The notes beneath the pieces were generated by a model. The model made no database searches. It worked only from the letters and a program-made list of their open reading frames with translations, and was not told where the DNA came from. This document shows positions 8,221 to 17,669 of a stretch of DNA of 64,000 nucleotides, one piece after another. Origin of the DNA: Clostridia bacterium (GTDB lineage: Bacteria > Bacillota > Clostridia > Lachnospirales > Lachnospiraceae); the NCBI GenBank assembly GCA_910575625.1, contig CAJTFD010000007.1:124001-188000 (forward strand). Direction: 5' to 3'. Numbering within the stretch: position 1 is the first letter of the stretch; every line of letters starts with the position of its first letter. The position numbers and the translations under genes were made by a program.

Positions 8221-9542
8221 CCCTTCATCTCCTTACGCTCCCTGACAATAAACCGAAGAGGCGTCCCCTCGAACCCGAACGCATCCCGGATACGGTTTTC
8301 CAGATACCTGGTATACGAAAAATGCATCAGCTTCTTGCTGTTTACAAAAAACACGAACGTAGGCGGCTTCACCGACACCTGGGTCATATAGAAGATCTTC
8401 AGCCGCTTGCCTTTATCCGAGGGGGGCTGGTGCAAGGCCATGGCTTCTGTGAGGATCTCGTTGAGCACACCGGTCTGCACCCGCAGGGCATGATTTTGGA
8501 TCACAGCATCGATCGTCTCGAACATCCGCGGGATCCTCTGTCCGGTCTTTGCGGATACAAATAAAAGCTTGGCATACGGCATGAATGACAGCACACCCCG
8601 GACTTTATCCGTGTAACGATAGATCGTCTTATCATCCTTCTCCACCAGATCCCACTTGTTCACCAGGATGATCACGCCCTTGCCCTTCTCATGGGCGATA
8701 CCCGCGATCTTCGCGTCCTGCTCAGTGACACCCTCATTGGCATCGATCATCACCAGCACCACATCCGCCCGCTCCACCGCAGTCACGGCCCGTATCACGC
8801 TGTAACGCTCCAACTCTTCCTTGACCTTATTCTTCCTGCGCAGGCCCGCTGTGTCAATGAACACATAGTCCTGTCCATTCCAATTTACCCGTGTATCCAC
8901 CGCATCCCGGGTGGTCCCGGCGATATCGGATACGATGACCCGCTCCTGCCCTAAGATCTTATTTATAATAGAAGACTTCCCCACATTGGGCTTTCCTATG
9001 ATCGCGATATGGGGGATCTCATGGTCCTCCTCTTCCCCGGCATCCTCCGGGAAAGACTCCACGATCCGATCCAGCAGTTCCCCCAGGCCCAGTTTGCCCG
9101 AAGCAGAGATCGGCAGCGGATCGCCCATCCCCAGATTGTAAAATTCATAGACATCCATATCAAATTTCTGGTTGTCCACTTTGTTGACCGCCAAGATCAC
9201 AGGCTTTTTGCTCCGGCGCAGCATATCCGCCACTTTAGAATCCGCATCCACAAGCCCCTGGCGCACATCCGTCAAAAATAGGATCACGTCCGCCGTATCG
9301 ATGGCGATCTGCGCCTGCTCCCGCATCTGTGACAAGATGATATCGCCGCTCTCCGGCTCGATCCCGCCTGTGTCGATCATCGTAAAACGCTTGTCCAGCC
9401 ATTCCACGTCCACATAGATACGGTCCCGGGTCACCCCCGGCGTTTCCTGTACGATTGATATCCTTCTGCCGGCCAGTGCGTTAAACAGTGTGGATTTCCC
9501 CACATTCGGCCTCCCCACAATGGCCACGATCGGTTTGCTCAT
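8217..9542 (-). CDS. der: Ribosome biogenesis GTPase Der (EngA)
   Basis: 441-residue Der with two tandem GTPase domains and a C-terminal KH-like domain, acting in 50S assembly. The first G domain has [13 protein letters not shown] and NKVD; the second has [13 protein letters not shown] and NKWD. The start at 9542 ([13 protein letters not shown]) has AGGAGA seven bases upstream. The first 62 bases overlap the 3' end of the upstream DUF512 gene in another frame. Order der-plsY-gpsA is common in Clostridia. Confidence 0.95.
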   Translation of the reverse strand: MSKPIVAIVGRPNVGKSTLFNALAGRRISIVQETPGVTRDRIYVDVEWLDKRFTMIDTGGIEPESGDIILSQMREQAQIAIDTADVILFLTDVRQGLVDADSKVADMLRRSKKPVILAVNKVDNQKFDMDVYEFYNLGMGDPLPISASGKLGLGELLDRIVESFPEDAGEEEDHEIPHIAIIGKPNVGKSSIINKILGQERVIVSDIAGTTRDAVDTRVNWNGQDYVFIDTAGLRRKNKVKEELERYSVIRAVTAVERADVVLVMIDANEGVTEQDAKIAGIAHEKGKGVIILVNKWDLVEKDDKTIYRYTDKVRGVLSFMPYAKLLFVSAKTGQRIPRMFETIDAVIQNHALRVQTGVLNEILTEAMALHQPPSDKGKRLKIFYMTQVSVKPPTFVFFVNSKKLMHFSYTRYLENRIRDAFGFEGTPLRFIVRERKEMKG

Positions 9543-10869
9543 ATATCTGTCTCCTTTTATGCTTTCCATTTCCCGGCGGCTGCAGCACCGCCTGTATCAG
9601 ATCCTCCCCGGATGGATCCACCACGGACACCGGGATCTTCAAACGCCTCTCAAGCTCACTCACAGTCCAGTCGTCCAGGAAGACTTCCTCCCCGCTGCGC
9701 AGCATATTGCAGGGGAGCAAAAGTTTTTCCCCCAGGTCGCGCTCTTTTAATTGCTCCCAGATATCCTGTCCGGTCAGCAGCCCGGATACAGTGATGCTCT
9801 CTCCGAAAAAACGGTTCTCGATGGGATAGACCCGGATCCGCACCCGTGGAAATCTCTCCTGTATACGCTCCATATATTTTTCCAGAAAAGGCGCGGCCAA
9901 AAGTCCCGTAGCCACAGCGCCGCAGATCTCCCGCTCGTCACCCTCCATTTCCCAAAGGGCTTCTGCCAGCTCCTCTTCCAAAAGCCGTAGCATCCCCACA
10001 CCGTTCTCCAGTTGGGGATAGCCGTCGTACATTTCTTGAGACGGTAAGGGCCGTCCCGCCAAAAGATACCACTCGTCGCTGGCGTAGACAAACCCCACGC
10101 CCGTCTCTTTTCGCAGGCGTTCCTGCCAGACGCCGACCGCATCCAACAAAACCTCCGCCTCCTTTTTCCCAAAGGGTTCCAAAGGCTCCAGGCCATCCCG
10201 ATAGCGGGTCAATCCCACCGGGACCACCGAGAGGCTCCTCATATGGGGCCAGAGCCCTGCCAGGCCATCCACTGTCTGTTCCAAGACCGCCCCGTCATTG
10301 ATGCCCCGGCAGAGCACGACCTGCCCATTCATTTCTATGCCCGCCTGCGCTAAAAAATGCAGCTTATCCATGATATCCCCGGCAAAACGGTTGTGGAGCA
10401 TCCGACAGCGCAGCTCGGGGTCTATGGTGTGGACCGAGACATTGATCGGCGAAAAATGGTAACGGGCCACCCGCTCCAGCTCCTGTCTGTCCATATTCGT
10501 CAGCGTGATATAATTCCCCTGTAAAAAAGAAAGACGTGAATCGTCGTCTTTAAAATACAGAGTCTCCCGCATCCCCGGGGGCATCTGGTCGATGAAGCAG
10601 AAACAGCACCGATTGCTGCAGGAGTGGTATTCATCCATCAGCCCGCTCTCAAACACGGCCCCCAACTCCTCCTCGCAGTCTTTCTCCACCTCGTAGAGCC
10701 ATTGCTCCCCATCTGTTTTCTCGATCAGCAGTTCCACATATCCTTCCTGTATCTCATATTGATAATCGAAGATATCCCGGATCTGTTGCCCGTTTATCGC
10801 CAGCAGCCGGTCCCCCGGGATCAGCCCCAGTTCCTGGGCGATGCTGCCCTCTTCTATTTTCTTGATCAT
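9481..10869 (-). CDS. DUF512 family radical SAM protein with PDZ-like domain
   Basis: About 462 residues. The N-terminal 60 form a PDZ-like domain ([22 protein letters not shown]). Next comes a radical SAM-like cysteine cluster, [12 protein letters not shown], whose CxxxCxxC spacing would hold a 4Fe-4S cluster, then a DUF512 region. Function of the family is unknown. The start is uncertain: ATG at 10869 has AAAGGG just upstream and fits the PDZ domain start; ATG at 10899 sits at the predicted transcription start; a TTG at 10926 lies upstream of that. The 3' end overlaps der by 62 bases, unusually long, so its last 20 residues are encoded by sequence also used for the Der P-loop. Confidence 0.8.
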   Translation of the reverse strand: MIKKIEEGSIAQELGLIPGDRLLAINGQQIRDIFDYQYEIQEGYVELLIEKTDGEQWLYEVEKDCEEELGAVFESGLMDEYHSCSNRCCFCFIDQMPPGMRETLYFKDDDSRLSFLQGNYITLTNMDRQELERVARYHFSPINVSVHTIDPELRCRMLHNRFAGDIMDKLHFLAQAGIEMNGQVVLCRGINDGAVLEQTVDGLAGLWPHMRSLSVVPVGLTRYRDGLEPLEPFGKKEAEVLLDAVGVWQERLRKETGVGFVYASDEWYLLAGRPLPSQEMYDGYPQLENGVGMLRLLEEELAEALWEMEGDEREICGAVATGLLAAPFLEKYMERIQERFPRVRIRVYPIENRFFGESITVSGLLTGQDIWEQLKERDLGEKLLLPCNMLRSGEEVFLDDWTVSELERRLKIPVSVVDPSGEDLIQAVLQPPGNGKHKRRQIYEQTDRGHCGEAECGEIHTV

Positions 10870-10905
10870 ATGCCCTTTATAGGCTCTCTTTTTTTCCATT
10901 TTCCT

Positions 10906-10934
10906 ATCATACCAATTTACCGGCAAAAAAGCAA
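10906..10934 (-). promoter_or_regulatory. Putative promoter for the DUF512-der-plsY-gpsA operon
   Basis: Minus-strand TTGCTT (10934-10929), 17-base spacer, TATGAT (10911-10906). Transcription would begin near 10899, which favours the ATG at 10869 as start of the first gene. Confidence 0.5.
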
Positions 10935-10943
10935 TAAATTTTC

Positions 10944-10972
10944 TTGACGGTCAATGCAGCAAATGTTATAAC
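10944..10972 (+). promoter_or_regulatory. Sigma-A type promoter for prs
   Basis: TTGACG (10944-10949), 17-base spacer, TATAAC (10967-10972), about 37 bases upstream of the prs start. It lies back to back with the DUF512 promoter. Confidence 0.75.
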
Positions 10973-11015
10973 TGAATAAGGAAAGCACTACCAATGATAT
11001 GACACGGAGGTTTAT

Positions 11016-12188
11016 ATGTCCAACACAGAACTATTGGAGAAGCCCATGACTGTGGCCCCGATCAAGATCGCTGCCCTGGACGGGTGCAGAACACTTGCTA
11101 AGGAAGTAGACGCCAAGCTGGTCCGGATGCGCAGGGAACTGACGGATCACGACAGATCCGGGATCCGTCTCCCCGGATACAGCGCAGACACATTTTTGAT
11201 CGACTGCGAATGCCCCCGCTTCGGCACCGGGGAGGGAAAAGCCTATATCAAAGAATCCGTGCGGGGCGTGGATCTTTTCATCATGGTCGATGTCACCAAT
11301 TACAGCTTGACTTACAGCGTCTGCGGCCACGAGAACCATATGTCACCCGACAACCACTACCAGGACTTAAAGCGGATCATCTCGGCCGCCAACGGAAAAG
11401 CCCATCGGATCAACGTGGTCATGCCCTTTTTGTATGAGGGACGGCAGCATAAACGTTCCAACCGCGAGTCCTTAGACTGTGCATTGGCACTGCAGGAGCT
11501 GGCGGATATGGGCGTTTCCAACATCCTCACCTTCGATGCGCACGATCCCAGAGTGCAGAACTCTATCCCACTGAAAGGATTTGACAGTTTTTTCCCCACC
11601 TATCAGTTTTTGAAGGCGCTGATCAAAAACGTACCGGACTTCCGCACAGACAATGACCACCTGATGATCATCAGCCCCGACGAGGGCGCAATGTCCAGGG
11701 CCGTATATTTCTCCAATATCCTGGGTGTGGACATGGGCATGTTCTACAAACGGAGGGATTACTCCACGATCATCGGCGGCAAGAACCCCATCGTTGCCCA
11801 TGAATTCCTGGGGGATTCTGTGGAGGGCAAAGACGTTGTCATCATCGACGATATGATCTCCTCCGGCGGGAGCATGTTGGATGTGGCCATCCAGTTGAAG
11901 GAGCGCAAAGCCAACCGGGTCTTCGTATGCACCACCTTCGGTCTGTTCACCGATGGACTGGCCAAATTCGATGAGTATTATGAAAAAGGATACCTCTACC
12001 GGCTGATCACCACCAACTTAAACTACCGCATCCCGGAGCTTTTGGACCGCCCCTATTATATCGAGGCAAATATGAGCAAATATCTGGCAAGTATCATGAA
12101 CAACATCAACCACGATGTATCTGTGGAGAGCGTGCGCTCCCACAACGATAAGATCATCAAATTGCTCGAAAAGACGAAAAGCCGCTGA
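11016..12188 (+). CDS. prs: Ribose-phosphate pyrophosphokinase (PRPP synthetase), long form
   Basis: 390-residue PRPP synthetase, making phosphoribosyl pyrophosphate from ribose 5-phosphate and ATP for nucleotide, histidine and tryptophan synthesis. Family signatures are the PRPP-binding loop DVVIIDDMISSGGS near residue 275, FDAHDPRVQN, and SPDEGAMSRAVYF. It is about 75 residues longer than the usual 315-residue enzyme, with a longer N-terminus and an extra C-terminal segment (SVESVRSHNDKIIKLLEK). Start ATG has a GGAGG upstream and a strong promoter. A hairpin terminator overlaps the stop. Confidence 0.88.
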   Translation: MSNTELLEKPMTVAPIKIAALDGCRTLAKEVDAKLVRMRRELTDHDRSGIRLPGYSADTFLIDCECPRFGTGEGKAYIKESVRGVDLFIMVDVTNYSLTYSVCGHENHMSPDNHYQDLKRIISAANGKAHRINVVMPFLYEGRQHKRSNRESLDCALALQELADMGVSNILTFDAHDPRVQNSIPLKGFDSFFPTYQFLKALIKNVPDFRTDNDHLMIISPDEGAMSRAVYFSNILGVDMGMFYKRRDYSTIIGGKNPIVAHEFLGDSVEGKDVVIIDDMISSGGSMLDVAIQLKERKANRVFVCTTFGLFTDGLAKFDEYYEKGYLYRLITTNLNYRIPELLDRPYYIEANMSKYLASIMNNINHDVSVESVRSHNDKIIKLLEKTKSR

Positions 12189-12203
12189 GATCCAGCGGTT
12201 TTT
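12177..12203 (+). terminator. Rho-independent terminator of prs
   Basis: CCGCTG (12182-12187) pairs with CAGCGG (12193-12198), flanked by A- and T-runs, ending TTTTT. The stop codon of prs lies inside the stem. Confidence 0.75.
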
Positions 12204-12234
12204 CCCATTTCTTTCATCCTTATCTATATCCATA

Positions 12235-13098
12235 TCATACCAGCCCCAAAAAAGCCCCCAGATTCCCCCTCTTCCCTTTCGAGGCCCGATGGGAGAACAA
12301 AAACTGCGGATTACAGCAGGTGCAGATCCCCGGCAGAGTGATCTGCGCCGCATCCACCCCCGCCTCTATAAAGACCTGCCGATTCGCCTCCCACAGATCC
12401 AGCTGATACTTCCCATCCGGTTTCCGATAAAACAGTTTATCCCACAGATCCCTGGAGAATGCTCTCTCAAACTCTCCGATCACGTCCTCGCTCACCTCAT
12501 AACACTCCTGGCAGATCGAGGGGCCGACGGCGGCCACCAGATCTTTTGGATCCGTCCCATACTCCCTTTCCATGGCCTGCACCGTGGCCAGTCCGATCTT
12601 CCCCACCGTGCCCTTCCACCCGGAATGGGAGAGCCCGACGGCTTTTTTCACCGGATCCACCAGATACAAGGGCACGCAGTCCGCATAAAATGTGGCCAGC
12701 ATAAGCCCCGACACATTGGTGATCATACCATCCACATCCTGATAGGGCCTTGCCCTCGTCAGGCCGCATCCCCTATCCGCCTCCGTGACCACCCGCACAT
12801 TGGCCGTATGCGTCTGGTCCGAGGTGACGATACACTCCAGATCAAAACCTATGGCATCTGCGATCCTCCTATAATTTTCCAGGACCGCTCCTCTCTCGTC
12901 CCCCCTGGAAAAACTCAGATTCATGGACGCATAGATCCCCTGGCTCACACCGCCCAAACGGGTGCTGAATCCATGGCGCACCATATCCAGCCTCTCCAGA
13001 CTCGGATATGTCAGATAGACCACGTCGCCTTTCTCGCGCACCTGCATCAGCTCCCCTTCCAACAGCCCCTCTTTTTTCCATTTGATATCCGTCTGCAT
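12235..13098 (-). CDS. pgeF: Purine nucleoside phosphorylase, YfiH/LACC1 laccase-domain family
   Basis: 287-residue member of the YfiH (Cu-oxidase_4) family, known as broad purine nucleoside phosphorylase/adenosine deaminase and called PgeF in E. coli. Diagnostic motifs are HGFSTRLGGVS near residue 42, TSDQTHTANV, ADCVPLYLVDP, the HSGWKGTV metal site, and CTCCNPQFLFSHRA near the C-terminus. RBS AAAGGGGG is five bases before the ATG. It is convergent with prs. Downstream it has no terminator of its own that I can see. Confidence 0.87.
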   Translation of the reverse strand: MQTDIKWKKEGLLEGELMQVREKGDVVYLTYPSLERLDMVRHGFSTRLGGVSQGIYASMNLSFSRGDERGAVLENYRRIADAIGFDLECIVTSDQTHTANVRVVTEADRGCGLTRARPYQDVDGMITNVSGLMLATFYADCVPLYLVDPVKKAVGLSHSGWKGTVGKIGLATVQAMEREYGTDPKDLVAAVGPSICQECYEVSEDVIGEFERAFSRDLWDKLFYRKPDGKYQLDLWEANRQVFIEAGVDAAQITLPGICTCCNPQFLFSHRASKGKRGNLGAFLGLV

Positions 13099-13156
13099 GA
13101 CATCCCCCTTTCGTTTTTGACCAAATAGGCGTTCGCGAAACTCCCCTTCCGTATAT

Positions 13157-13238
13157 GGAGTTTGGATAAAATATACAAAATAAGACGCGAATCAAAAGCG
13201 GTCTTGAGCGGCGTTTTTGTATATTTTATCCAAACTCC
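13157..13238. repeat. Perfect 24-base inverted repeat with nested hairpin
   Basis: Bases 13157-13180 (GGAGTTTGGATAAAATATAC and four more A) are exactly the reverse complement of 13215-13238. The 34-base centre holds a smaller stem (AAGAC at 13182-13186 with GTCTT at 13201-13205). It lies in the gap between yraN and pgeF. The arms are AT-rich and no T-run follows, so it is not a standard terminator. It may be a miniature mobile element or an operator. Confidence 0.8.
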
Positions 13239-13270
13239 AAGCAACAGATGCCTGTTTCGCGATCGCCAAT

Positions 13271-13636
13271 TTACCAAACACCGCCACAGCAAAGATCAAA
13301 GGCATTTTTCACCAGTGTCACCTCTCCTCCGTCAATGCCCACCACATCGAACCTACAGGGTATCTCCTCCGGTATCCGTTCCTGCATCCGATAACAGAGG
13401 GCCGCCCGGGAGAGCCGCTGCCGTTTCCGCAGGTCCACCGCCTCCAACGCCCTGCCCCGGGCGCCGTCCCTGCGGTATTTGACTTCCACAAAGACCAGGT
13501 ACGGCCCATCCCATCCGATGAGGTCGATCTCCCCCATCCGGTTCCGATGATTCCGCTCCACAATCCGGTAGCCCTGTCCCTCCAGGAATCCCGCCGCCCG
13601 TTCCTCGTAGCGTCCGCCCAGCTGCCGTTTATTCAT
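13271..13636 (-). CDS. yraN: YraN/UPF0102 family endonuclease-like protein
   Basis: 121-residue protein of the UPF0102 (YraN) family with a restriction endonuclease-like fold. The motif GEIDLIGWDGPYLVFVEVKYR is the family's predicted nuclease core (E/D, ExK). It starts with an ATGA overlap at the rnhB stop, so the two are translationally coupled, as in many bacteria. Its cellular role is not established. Confidence 0.88.
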   Translation of the reverse strand: MNKRQLGGRYEERAAGFLEGQGYRIVERNHRNRMGEIDLIGWDGPYLVFVEVKYRRDGARGRALEAVDLRKRQRLSRAALCYRMQERIPEEIPCRFDVVGIDGGEVTLVKNAFDLCCGGVW

Positions 13637-14412
13637 CCTGCACCGCCTTTTGGGATGTTCTTAAAATTTTTCAAAAAACTCCTGCGGTGTATGGGGCTTG
13701 GCCCATATTTCTGCAGCGCCTCCAGATGCGCGGCGCTCCCATAGCCCTTATGGGCGGCAAATCCGTACTGGGGCATCTCGCTATCGTACCGGACCATCAG
13801 CCGGTCCCTGGTCACTTTCGCCACGATACTGGCAGCCGCGATGGACACGCTCCTGGCGTCCCCATGGATCAGCGGCACTTGAGGGATTGTCATATCGGGG
13901 ATCGTGACCGCATCATTCAGGAGGAGCTGGGGCTCTACATCCAGTCTTCCCACCGCCTCCCGCATGGCTTCATACGTGGCCTGTAAGATATTGATCTCAT
14001 CGATCCGCGCCGGACTGGCATATCCAACCCCCACCGCCACCGCCTGTTCCAGGATCACCGGATACAATCCCTCCCTCTTCTTCGCCGATAATCTCTTGGA
14101 ATCATCCAGATACAGGATCTGGCAGTCCGCAGGCAGGATCACCGCCCCGGCCACCACCGGTCCGGCCAGCGGCCCCCGCCCGGCCTCATCCACCCCGCAG
14201 ATCAGTCCCACATGGGCATATTTCCGCTCAAATCCCTGCATCTGGAAGATCCGTTCCCTTTCCCGCTTTAGTCTCTCCTGGTCCTTCCGATATTTTTTTA
14301 GGATGGCGGCCACACCTTTGCGTCCGTCATCCTGGTATTTTTCATAAAGGGCATCATAACCATCCTCCGATGCCCGGGCAAATTCTTCCTGTATCTCCCG
14401 TATCGTCTTCAT
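13633..14412 (-). CDS. rnhB: Ribonuclease HII
   Basis: 259-residue RNase HII, which cuts the RNA strand of RNA-DNA hybrids and removes misinserted ribonucleotides. The catalytic motif GVDEAGRGPLAGPVVAGAVI is near residue 70, followed by YLDDSKRLSAKKRE and HGDARSVSIAAASIVAKVTRD in part. About 60 residues precede the catalytic core, an N-terminal extension common in Firmicutes RnhB. Followed by overlapping yraN. Confidence 0.94.
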   Translation of the reverse strand: MKTIREIQEEFARASEDGYDALYEKYQDDGRKGVAAILKKYRKDQERLKRERERIFQMQGFERKYAHVGLICGVDEAGRGPLAGPVVAGAVILPADCQILYLDDSKRLSAKKREGLYPVILEQAVAVGVGYASPARIDEINILQATYEAMREAVGRLDVEPQLLLNDAVTIPDMTIPQVPLIHGDARSVSIAAASIVAKVTRDRLMVRYDSEMPQYGFAAHKGYGSAAHLEALQKYGPSPIHRRSFLKNFKNIPKGGAG

Positions 14413-14427
14413 CTTTTCCTGTGATAC

Positions 14428-15567
14428 CTACTCCTTCCGGATCAAAAATGTATCTTCGAGGGCCAGCCAGTTGGCCCGCCACCAGCGCATGATCTGCCAA
14501 TACCCCATCCCCTGCAGTCCATAGTCCTCCACCAAACGGAACTTTGCCTCCAGGCTGCGCACATCCTCGAACCACACTTCGTGCTCCACATCATCCTGCC
14601 AGTAACGGAAATAGGGAGACTGGGCCGTCTCATCGTACTGGATGCGCGCGTAATGGGTGATGGCGATCTGGACGGCCTCCACATTTCCAATGGTGTTGGC
14701 CACGGTCACATTTTGCACATAGGGCAGGGACCAGTCGTACCCGTAATTGGGGATCCCCAGGCGGATCTTTGCGGCGGGGATCTCCGTCACCGCGTACCGG
14801 ACCACTTGTTCCACCTTGTCGATCGGCGCCACCGCCATATTGGGACCGTATTTATAGCCCCATTCATAGGTCATCAGCAGCACACTGTCCGCGATCTGCC
14901 CCAATGCGGGATAATCTGTCCCCTCGTAGAGCAGTCCCCGCTGACTCGCCGAAGTCTTGGGCGCAAGAGCGATGCTCACCCGGAATCCGAACTCATGGAT
15001 GATGACCGCCGCCCGCCGGACAAATTCTGTAAAAGCATCTCTGTCTTCCCCGCGTATGTACTCAAAATCGATATCCACGCCGCCGTATCCTTTTTCCTGC
15101 ATGGTCCGCACCAGCTCCAAGATCAATCGGTCCCCGGCCGCCGTGTCCCACACCACCGAAGTGATCAGGGCGTTATTAAATTCTCCCCGCTCATCCAGCG
15201 GCGTCAGCGTGAGGAAGGGGATCACGGATCGGACACGGCACATCTCGATCATCCAGCCCTCCGCCGTGCCTGGCGGGACCAGCCAGCCCTCCTCTGTAAA
15301 TCCATAAGAAAAGATAGGGAGTTCTGTCAAAAAAGGAAGTGTCTGCCCCAGCGCCCAGGGACTGATATAGGGATATGCGTAGCCGGATACCTGGGCTAAA
15401 GAGCGTTCCTGCGGCGCGCCAAGATCCGGAAGATAGAGCGCCTGGCCGATGGCCAGCTTATAAGGATAGACCAATTGGTTATCAAAGATCAGTACCTCCG
15501 TCGGGATACCATAAGCCTGGGCTATGGTATCCACCGTTTCTCCTTCTGTTACCACATGGATCTGCAT
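14428..15567 (-). CDS. LysM and glycoside hydrolase family 18 protein (YaaH/SleL-like)
   Basis: 379-residue protein with one N-terminal LysM peptidoglycan-binding domain (residues 1-48, MQIHVVTEGETVDTIAQAYG) and a GH18 TIM barrel. The catalytic DxDxE motif appears as GVDIDFEYI near residue 166. This architecture matches spore cortex-lytic or coat N-acetylglucosaminidases such as SleL/YaaH. No signal peptide is visible, as in the spore-coat enzymes made in the mother cell. Only one LysM is seen, where SleL often has two. In a spore-former with a ger operon nearby, a role in spore germination is a fair inference. Confidence 0.82.
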   Translation of the reverse strand: MQIHVVTEGETVDTIAQAYGIPTEVLIFDNQLVYPYKLAIGQALYLPDLGAPQERSLAQVSGYAYPYISPWALGQTLPFLTELPIFSYGFTEEGWLVPPGTAEGWMIEMCRVRSVIPFLTLTPLDERGEFNNALITSVVWDTAAGDRLILELVRTMQEKGYGGVDIDFEYIRGEDRDAFTEFVRRAAVIIHEFGFRVSIALAPKTSASQRGLLYEGTDYPALGQIADSVLLMTYEWGYKYGPNMAVAPIDKVEQVVRYAVTEIPAAKIRLGIPNYGYDWSLPYVQNVTVANTIGNVEAVQIAITHYARIQYDETAQSPYFRYWQDDVEHEVWFEDVRSLEAKFRLVEDYGLQGMGYWQIMRWWRANWLALEDTFLIRKE

Positions 15568-15635
15568 AAAGGAACTACCGCCTGTGATCTGGATCAGTAT
15601 ATATTCCTATGCATCCGGACAGAGGATATAGAACC

Positions 15636-16469
15636 TCATTCCAATGTGATGCGTCCCAGTTTCCCGCCCCGGAAATCTTCCAAGAGCAGCCTGGCAGCTT
15701 TCCCGTAGTCCAGCTCGCCGCCTTTTTTCAAGCAGTTGCGCTCCTGCGCGATAGCGCCCAGCATATCCACCGGCTCTCTATCCTCCTCCACACAATACCG
15801 CTCCTGCAAGATCTTGGGATACGCCTCCATCAGATAGGCGATCAGCCGCAGTGAGAGTTCATCCAGATCCAACACCTCATCCTTCACCGACCCGATCATC
15901 GCCAGACGTTCCCCCACCTGGGGATCGTCAAACTTCGGCCACAGGATCCCCGGCGTATCAAGCAGCTCCACATTCTTATCCAATCGTATCCATTGCTTGC
16001 CCTTCGTCACCCCCGGACGGTCCCCGGTCCTCGTACAGGCTTTTCCGGCAAATGTGTTGATAAATGTGGATTTTCCCACGTTGGGGATCCCCACCACCAT
16101 GGCCCGGATCGGCCGGTTCTTGATCCCACGGCGTCTGTCCCGCTCCAGCTTCTCCTTACACGCCTCCCGGATCATACCGTGGATGACTTTCAACCCTGCT
16201 CGGCTCCTGGCATCCGCCTTCACCGTATAAAAACCTTTTTCCTGAAAATACGCACTCCAGCTTAAATTCTTCCTCTCGTCCGCCAGATCCGCCTTGTTCA
16301 ATAAGATCAGCCGCGCTTTATTCTGCCCCAACTGGTCAATGTCCGGATTCCGGCTGCTCAAGGGCGCACGCGCATCCACCAGCTCAATGATCAGATCAAT
16401 GAGCTTGATATCTTCCTGCATCATCCGTCTGGCCTTCGTCATATGCCCCGGATACCATTGTAAGTCCAT
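15636..16469 (-). CDS. rbgA: Ribosome biogenesis GTPase RbgA (YlqF)
   Basis: 277-residue circularly permuted GTPase needed for late 50S assembly. Permuted motif order is visible: NKADL (G4) near residue 58 comes before GIPNVGKST (G1) near residue 129 and DTPGIL (G3). Starts MDLQWYPGHMTKARRMM, typical of the family. It lies downstream of lepB and rplS, the standard Firmicutes rplS-lepB-rbgA-rnhB order. Confidence 0.94.
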   Translation of the reverse strand: MDLQWYPGHMTKARRMMQEDIKLIDLIIELVDARAPLSSRNPDIDQLGQNKARLILLNKADLADERKNLSWSAYFQEKGFYTVKADARSRAGLKVIHGMIREACKEKLERDRRRGIKNRPIRAMVVGIPNVGKSTFINTFAGKACTRTGDRPGVTKGKQWIRLDKNVELLDTPGILWPKFDDPQVGERLAMIGSVKDEVLDLDELSLRLIAYLMEAYPKILQERYCVEEDREPVDMLGAIAQERNCLKKGGELDYGKAARLLLEDFRGGKLGRITLE

Positions 16470-16488
16470 ACCTGCCTGCCTTTCTCGA

Positions 16489-17040
16489 TCAACTGTCTTT
16501 CAAAAAACCTATCTTCTTGAATGGCCCCGCCACGAACCACAATCCACCTTCGATATTTTTTTTCTGGATATTCCCCACATCCCCGTACCGGCTGTCATCG
16601 CTGTTGTTGCGGTTATCGCCCAGCACAAAATATTCGCCGGCCTGCAGGAAGATCTCCTCCTCGGCCACCCCCGGATTGGTGATGCTGGGAAGATCCCGGC
16701 CCTCCTTGTACGTCTCGCCGTTTATGAGGATCTGCCCGTCCTTGATCTGGATCGTCTCCCCGGGCAGCCCGATCACCCGCTTGATGTGCAGGCTGGCCTC
16801 CGCCTTCGTACTGGTCTTAAAGGCTATGATATCCCCCCGCTTCGGACTCCCCAGCTTGTACGCCATCCGATTGATGAAAAAACGGTCCCCGGTGGCCAGC
16901 GTCGGCTCCATCGACCCCTCCTGCATGGTCACCGACTGGAAAAAGAAGATCGCCACCACCACCGCACAGGCCAGCGCCACCGCGATCTGAAAGACCCATA
17001 TCAGGATTGTCTTTGCCAAATTTCCCTCATTTCCCGCCAT
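16489..17040 (-). CDS. lepB: Signal peptidase I
   Basis: 183-residue type I signal peptidase, a membrane serine protease that removes signal peptides. One N-terminal helix (residues about 10-32) precedes the serine motif EGSMEPTLATGDR, the lysine motif HIKRVIGLPGE and GDNRNNSDDSR. The ATG at 17040 has GGAGG in good position; an upstream in-frame ATG at 17079 would add 13 residues without need. A second lepB is at 41284-41817. Confidence 0.92.
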   Translation of the reverse strand: MAGNEGNLAKTILIWVFQIAVALACAVVVAIFFFQSVTMQEGSMEPTLATGDRFFINRMAYKLGSPKRGDIIAFKTSTKAEASLHIKRVIGLPGETIQIKDGQILINGETYKEGRDLPSITNPGVAEEEIFLQAGEYFVLGDNRNNSDDSRYGDVGNIQKKNIEGGLWFVAGPFKKIGFLKDS

Positions 17041-17077
17041 ATCCTGCCCTCCAGAAAATATCTCAATATAGAAATAC

Positions 17078-17103
17078 AAGGGGCTGTTCTCCCACAGCCC
17101 CTT
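17078..17103 (-). terminator. Hairpin between rplS and lepB
   Basis: A 10-base perfect stem, AAGGGGCTGT with ACAGCCCCTT, loop of six bases. On the minus strand it is followed by TTGTATTTC, a weak T-run, so it probably attenuates rather than stops transcription from rplS into lepB. Confidence 0.55.
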
Positions 17104-17135
17104 CTAGATCCATTCCTTCATTATCTTAATTTATA

Positions 17136-17486
17136 TCACCGTACGATACGTTCCTTTACTTTTGCACGTTTGCCCACACGGCCTCTCAAGTAATTCAGTT
17201 TCGCCCTCCTTACTTTACCGTATCTGACAACCTCGACTTTTTCCACATTCGGTGAGTGGATCGGCCAGGTCTTTTCCACCCCGATCCCGCCGGAAGTCTT
17301 CCTGACTGTAAAGGTCTCTCTGTTGCCGCCATTTTGTCTCTTCAACACAGTGCCTTCAAATACCTGTACCCTCTCGCGGGCGCCCTCTTTGATCTTCGCA
17401 TACACCTTCACGGTATCGCCCACACGAAACTCCGGCGGCTGCTCTTTTAACTGGGTCGCTTCAATCTTCCTGATGATCTCATTCAT
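17136..17486 (-). CDS. rplS: Ribosomal protein L19
   Basis: 116-residue bL19 of the large subunit. Contains [16 protein letters not shown], the [13 protein letters not shown] motif and [20 protein letters not shown] near the C-terminus. RBS AAAGGAGAG precedes the ATG. It heads an operon with lepB and rbgA and has a strong promoter and a small structured leader. Confidence 0.97.
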   Translation of the reverse strand: MNEIIRKIEATQLKEQPPEFRVGDTVKVYAKIKEGARERVQVFEGTVLKRQNGGNRETFTVRKTSGGIGVEKTWPIHSPNVEKVEVVRYGKVRRAKLNYLRGRVGKRAKVKERIVR

Positions 17487-17512
17487 TGGTCTTCTCTCCT
17501 TTTATACATATT

Positions 17513-17556
17513 GGATGTTCGTAATACAGGCCAAGTCCTGTAAAAGAGGACCATCT
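17513..17556 (-). ncRNA. Candidate L19 leader (autoregulatory hairpin) upstream of rplS
   Basis: In the rplS 5' leader the minus strand forms an outer GATG/CATC stem (17555-17552 with 17517-17514) enclosing ACAGG/CCTGT (17541-17537 with 17530-17526). Firmicutes rplS genes commonly have a short structured leader (the L19 leader). I assign this by position and simple two-stem shape only. Confidence 0.4.
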
Positions 17557-17577
17557 CTTAAACTCATAACAAAAGCG

Positions 17578-17606
17578 ATTATACTACAAATATGCGGGGT
17601 TGACAA
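17578..17606 (-). promoter_or_regulatory. Sigma-A type promoter of rplS
   Basis: Minus-strand TTGTCA (17606-17601), 17-base spacer, TATAAT (17583-17578). Leader of about 85 bases to the rplS start. Confidence 0.8.
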
Positions 17607-17669
17607 GACTTTTCCGATCTTTTAAGGCCATAAAATGTGTAGACTTATATTTCTCACCCCTGTCCACCT

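Noticed and set aside
12115-13128. Plus-strand frame opposite pgeF
   Set aside because: Rich in Pro, His and Arg; reverse of a clear pgeF gene.
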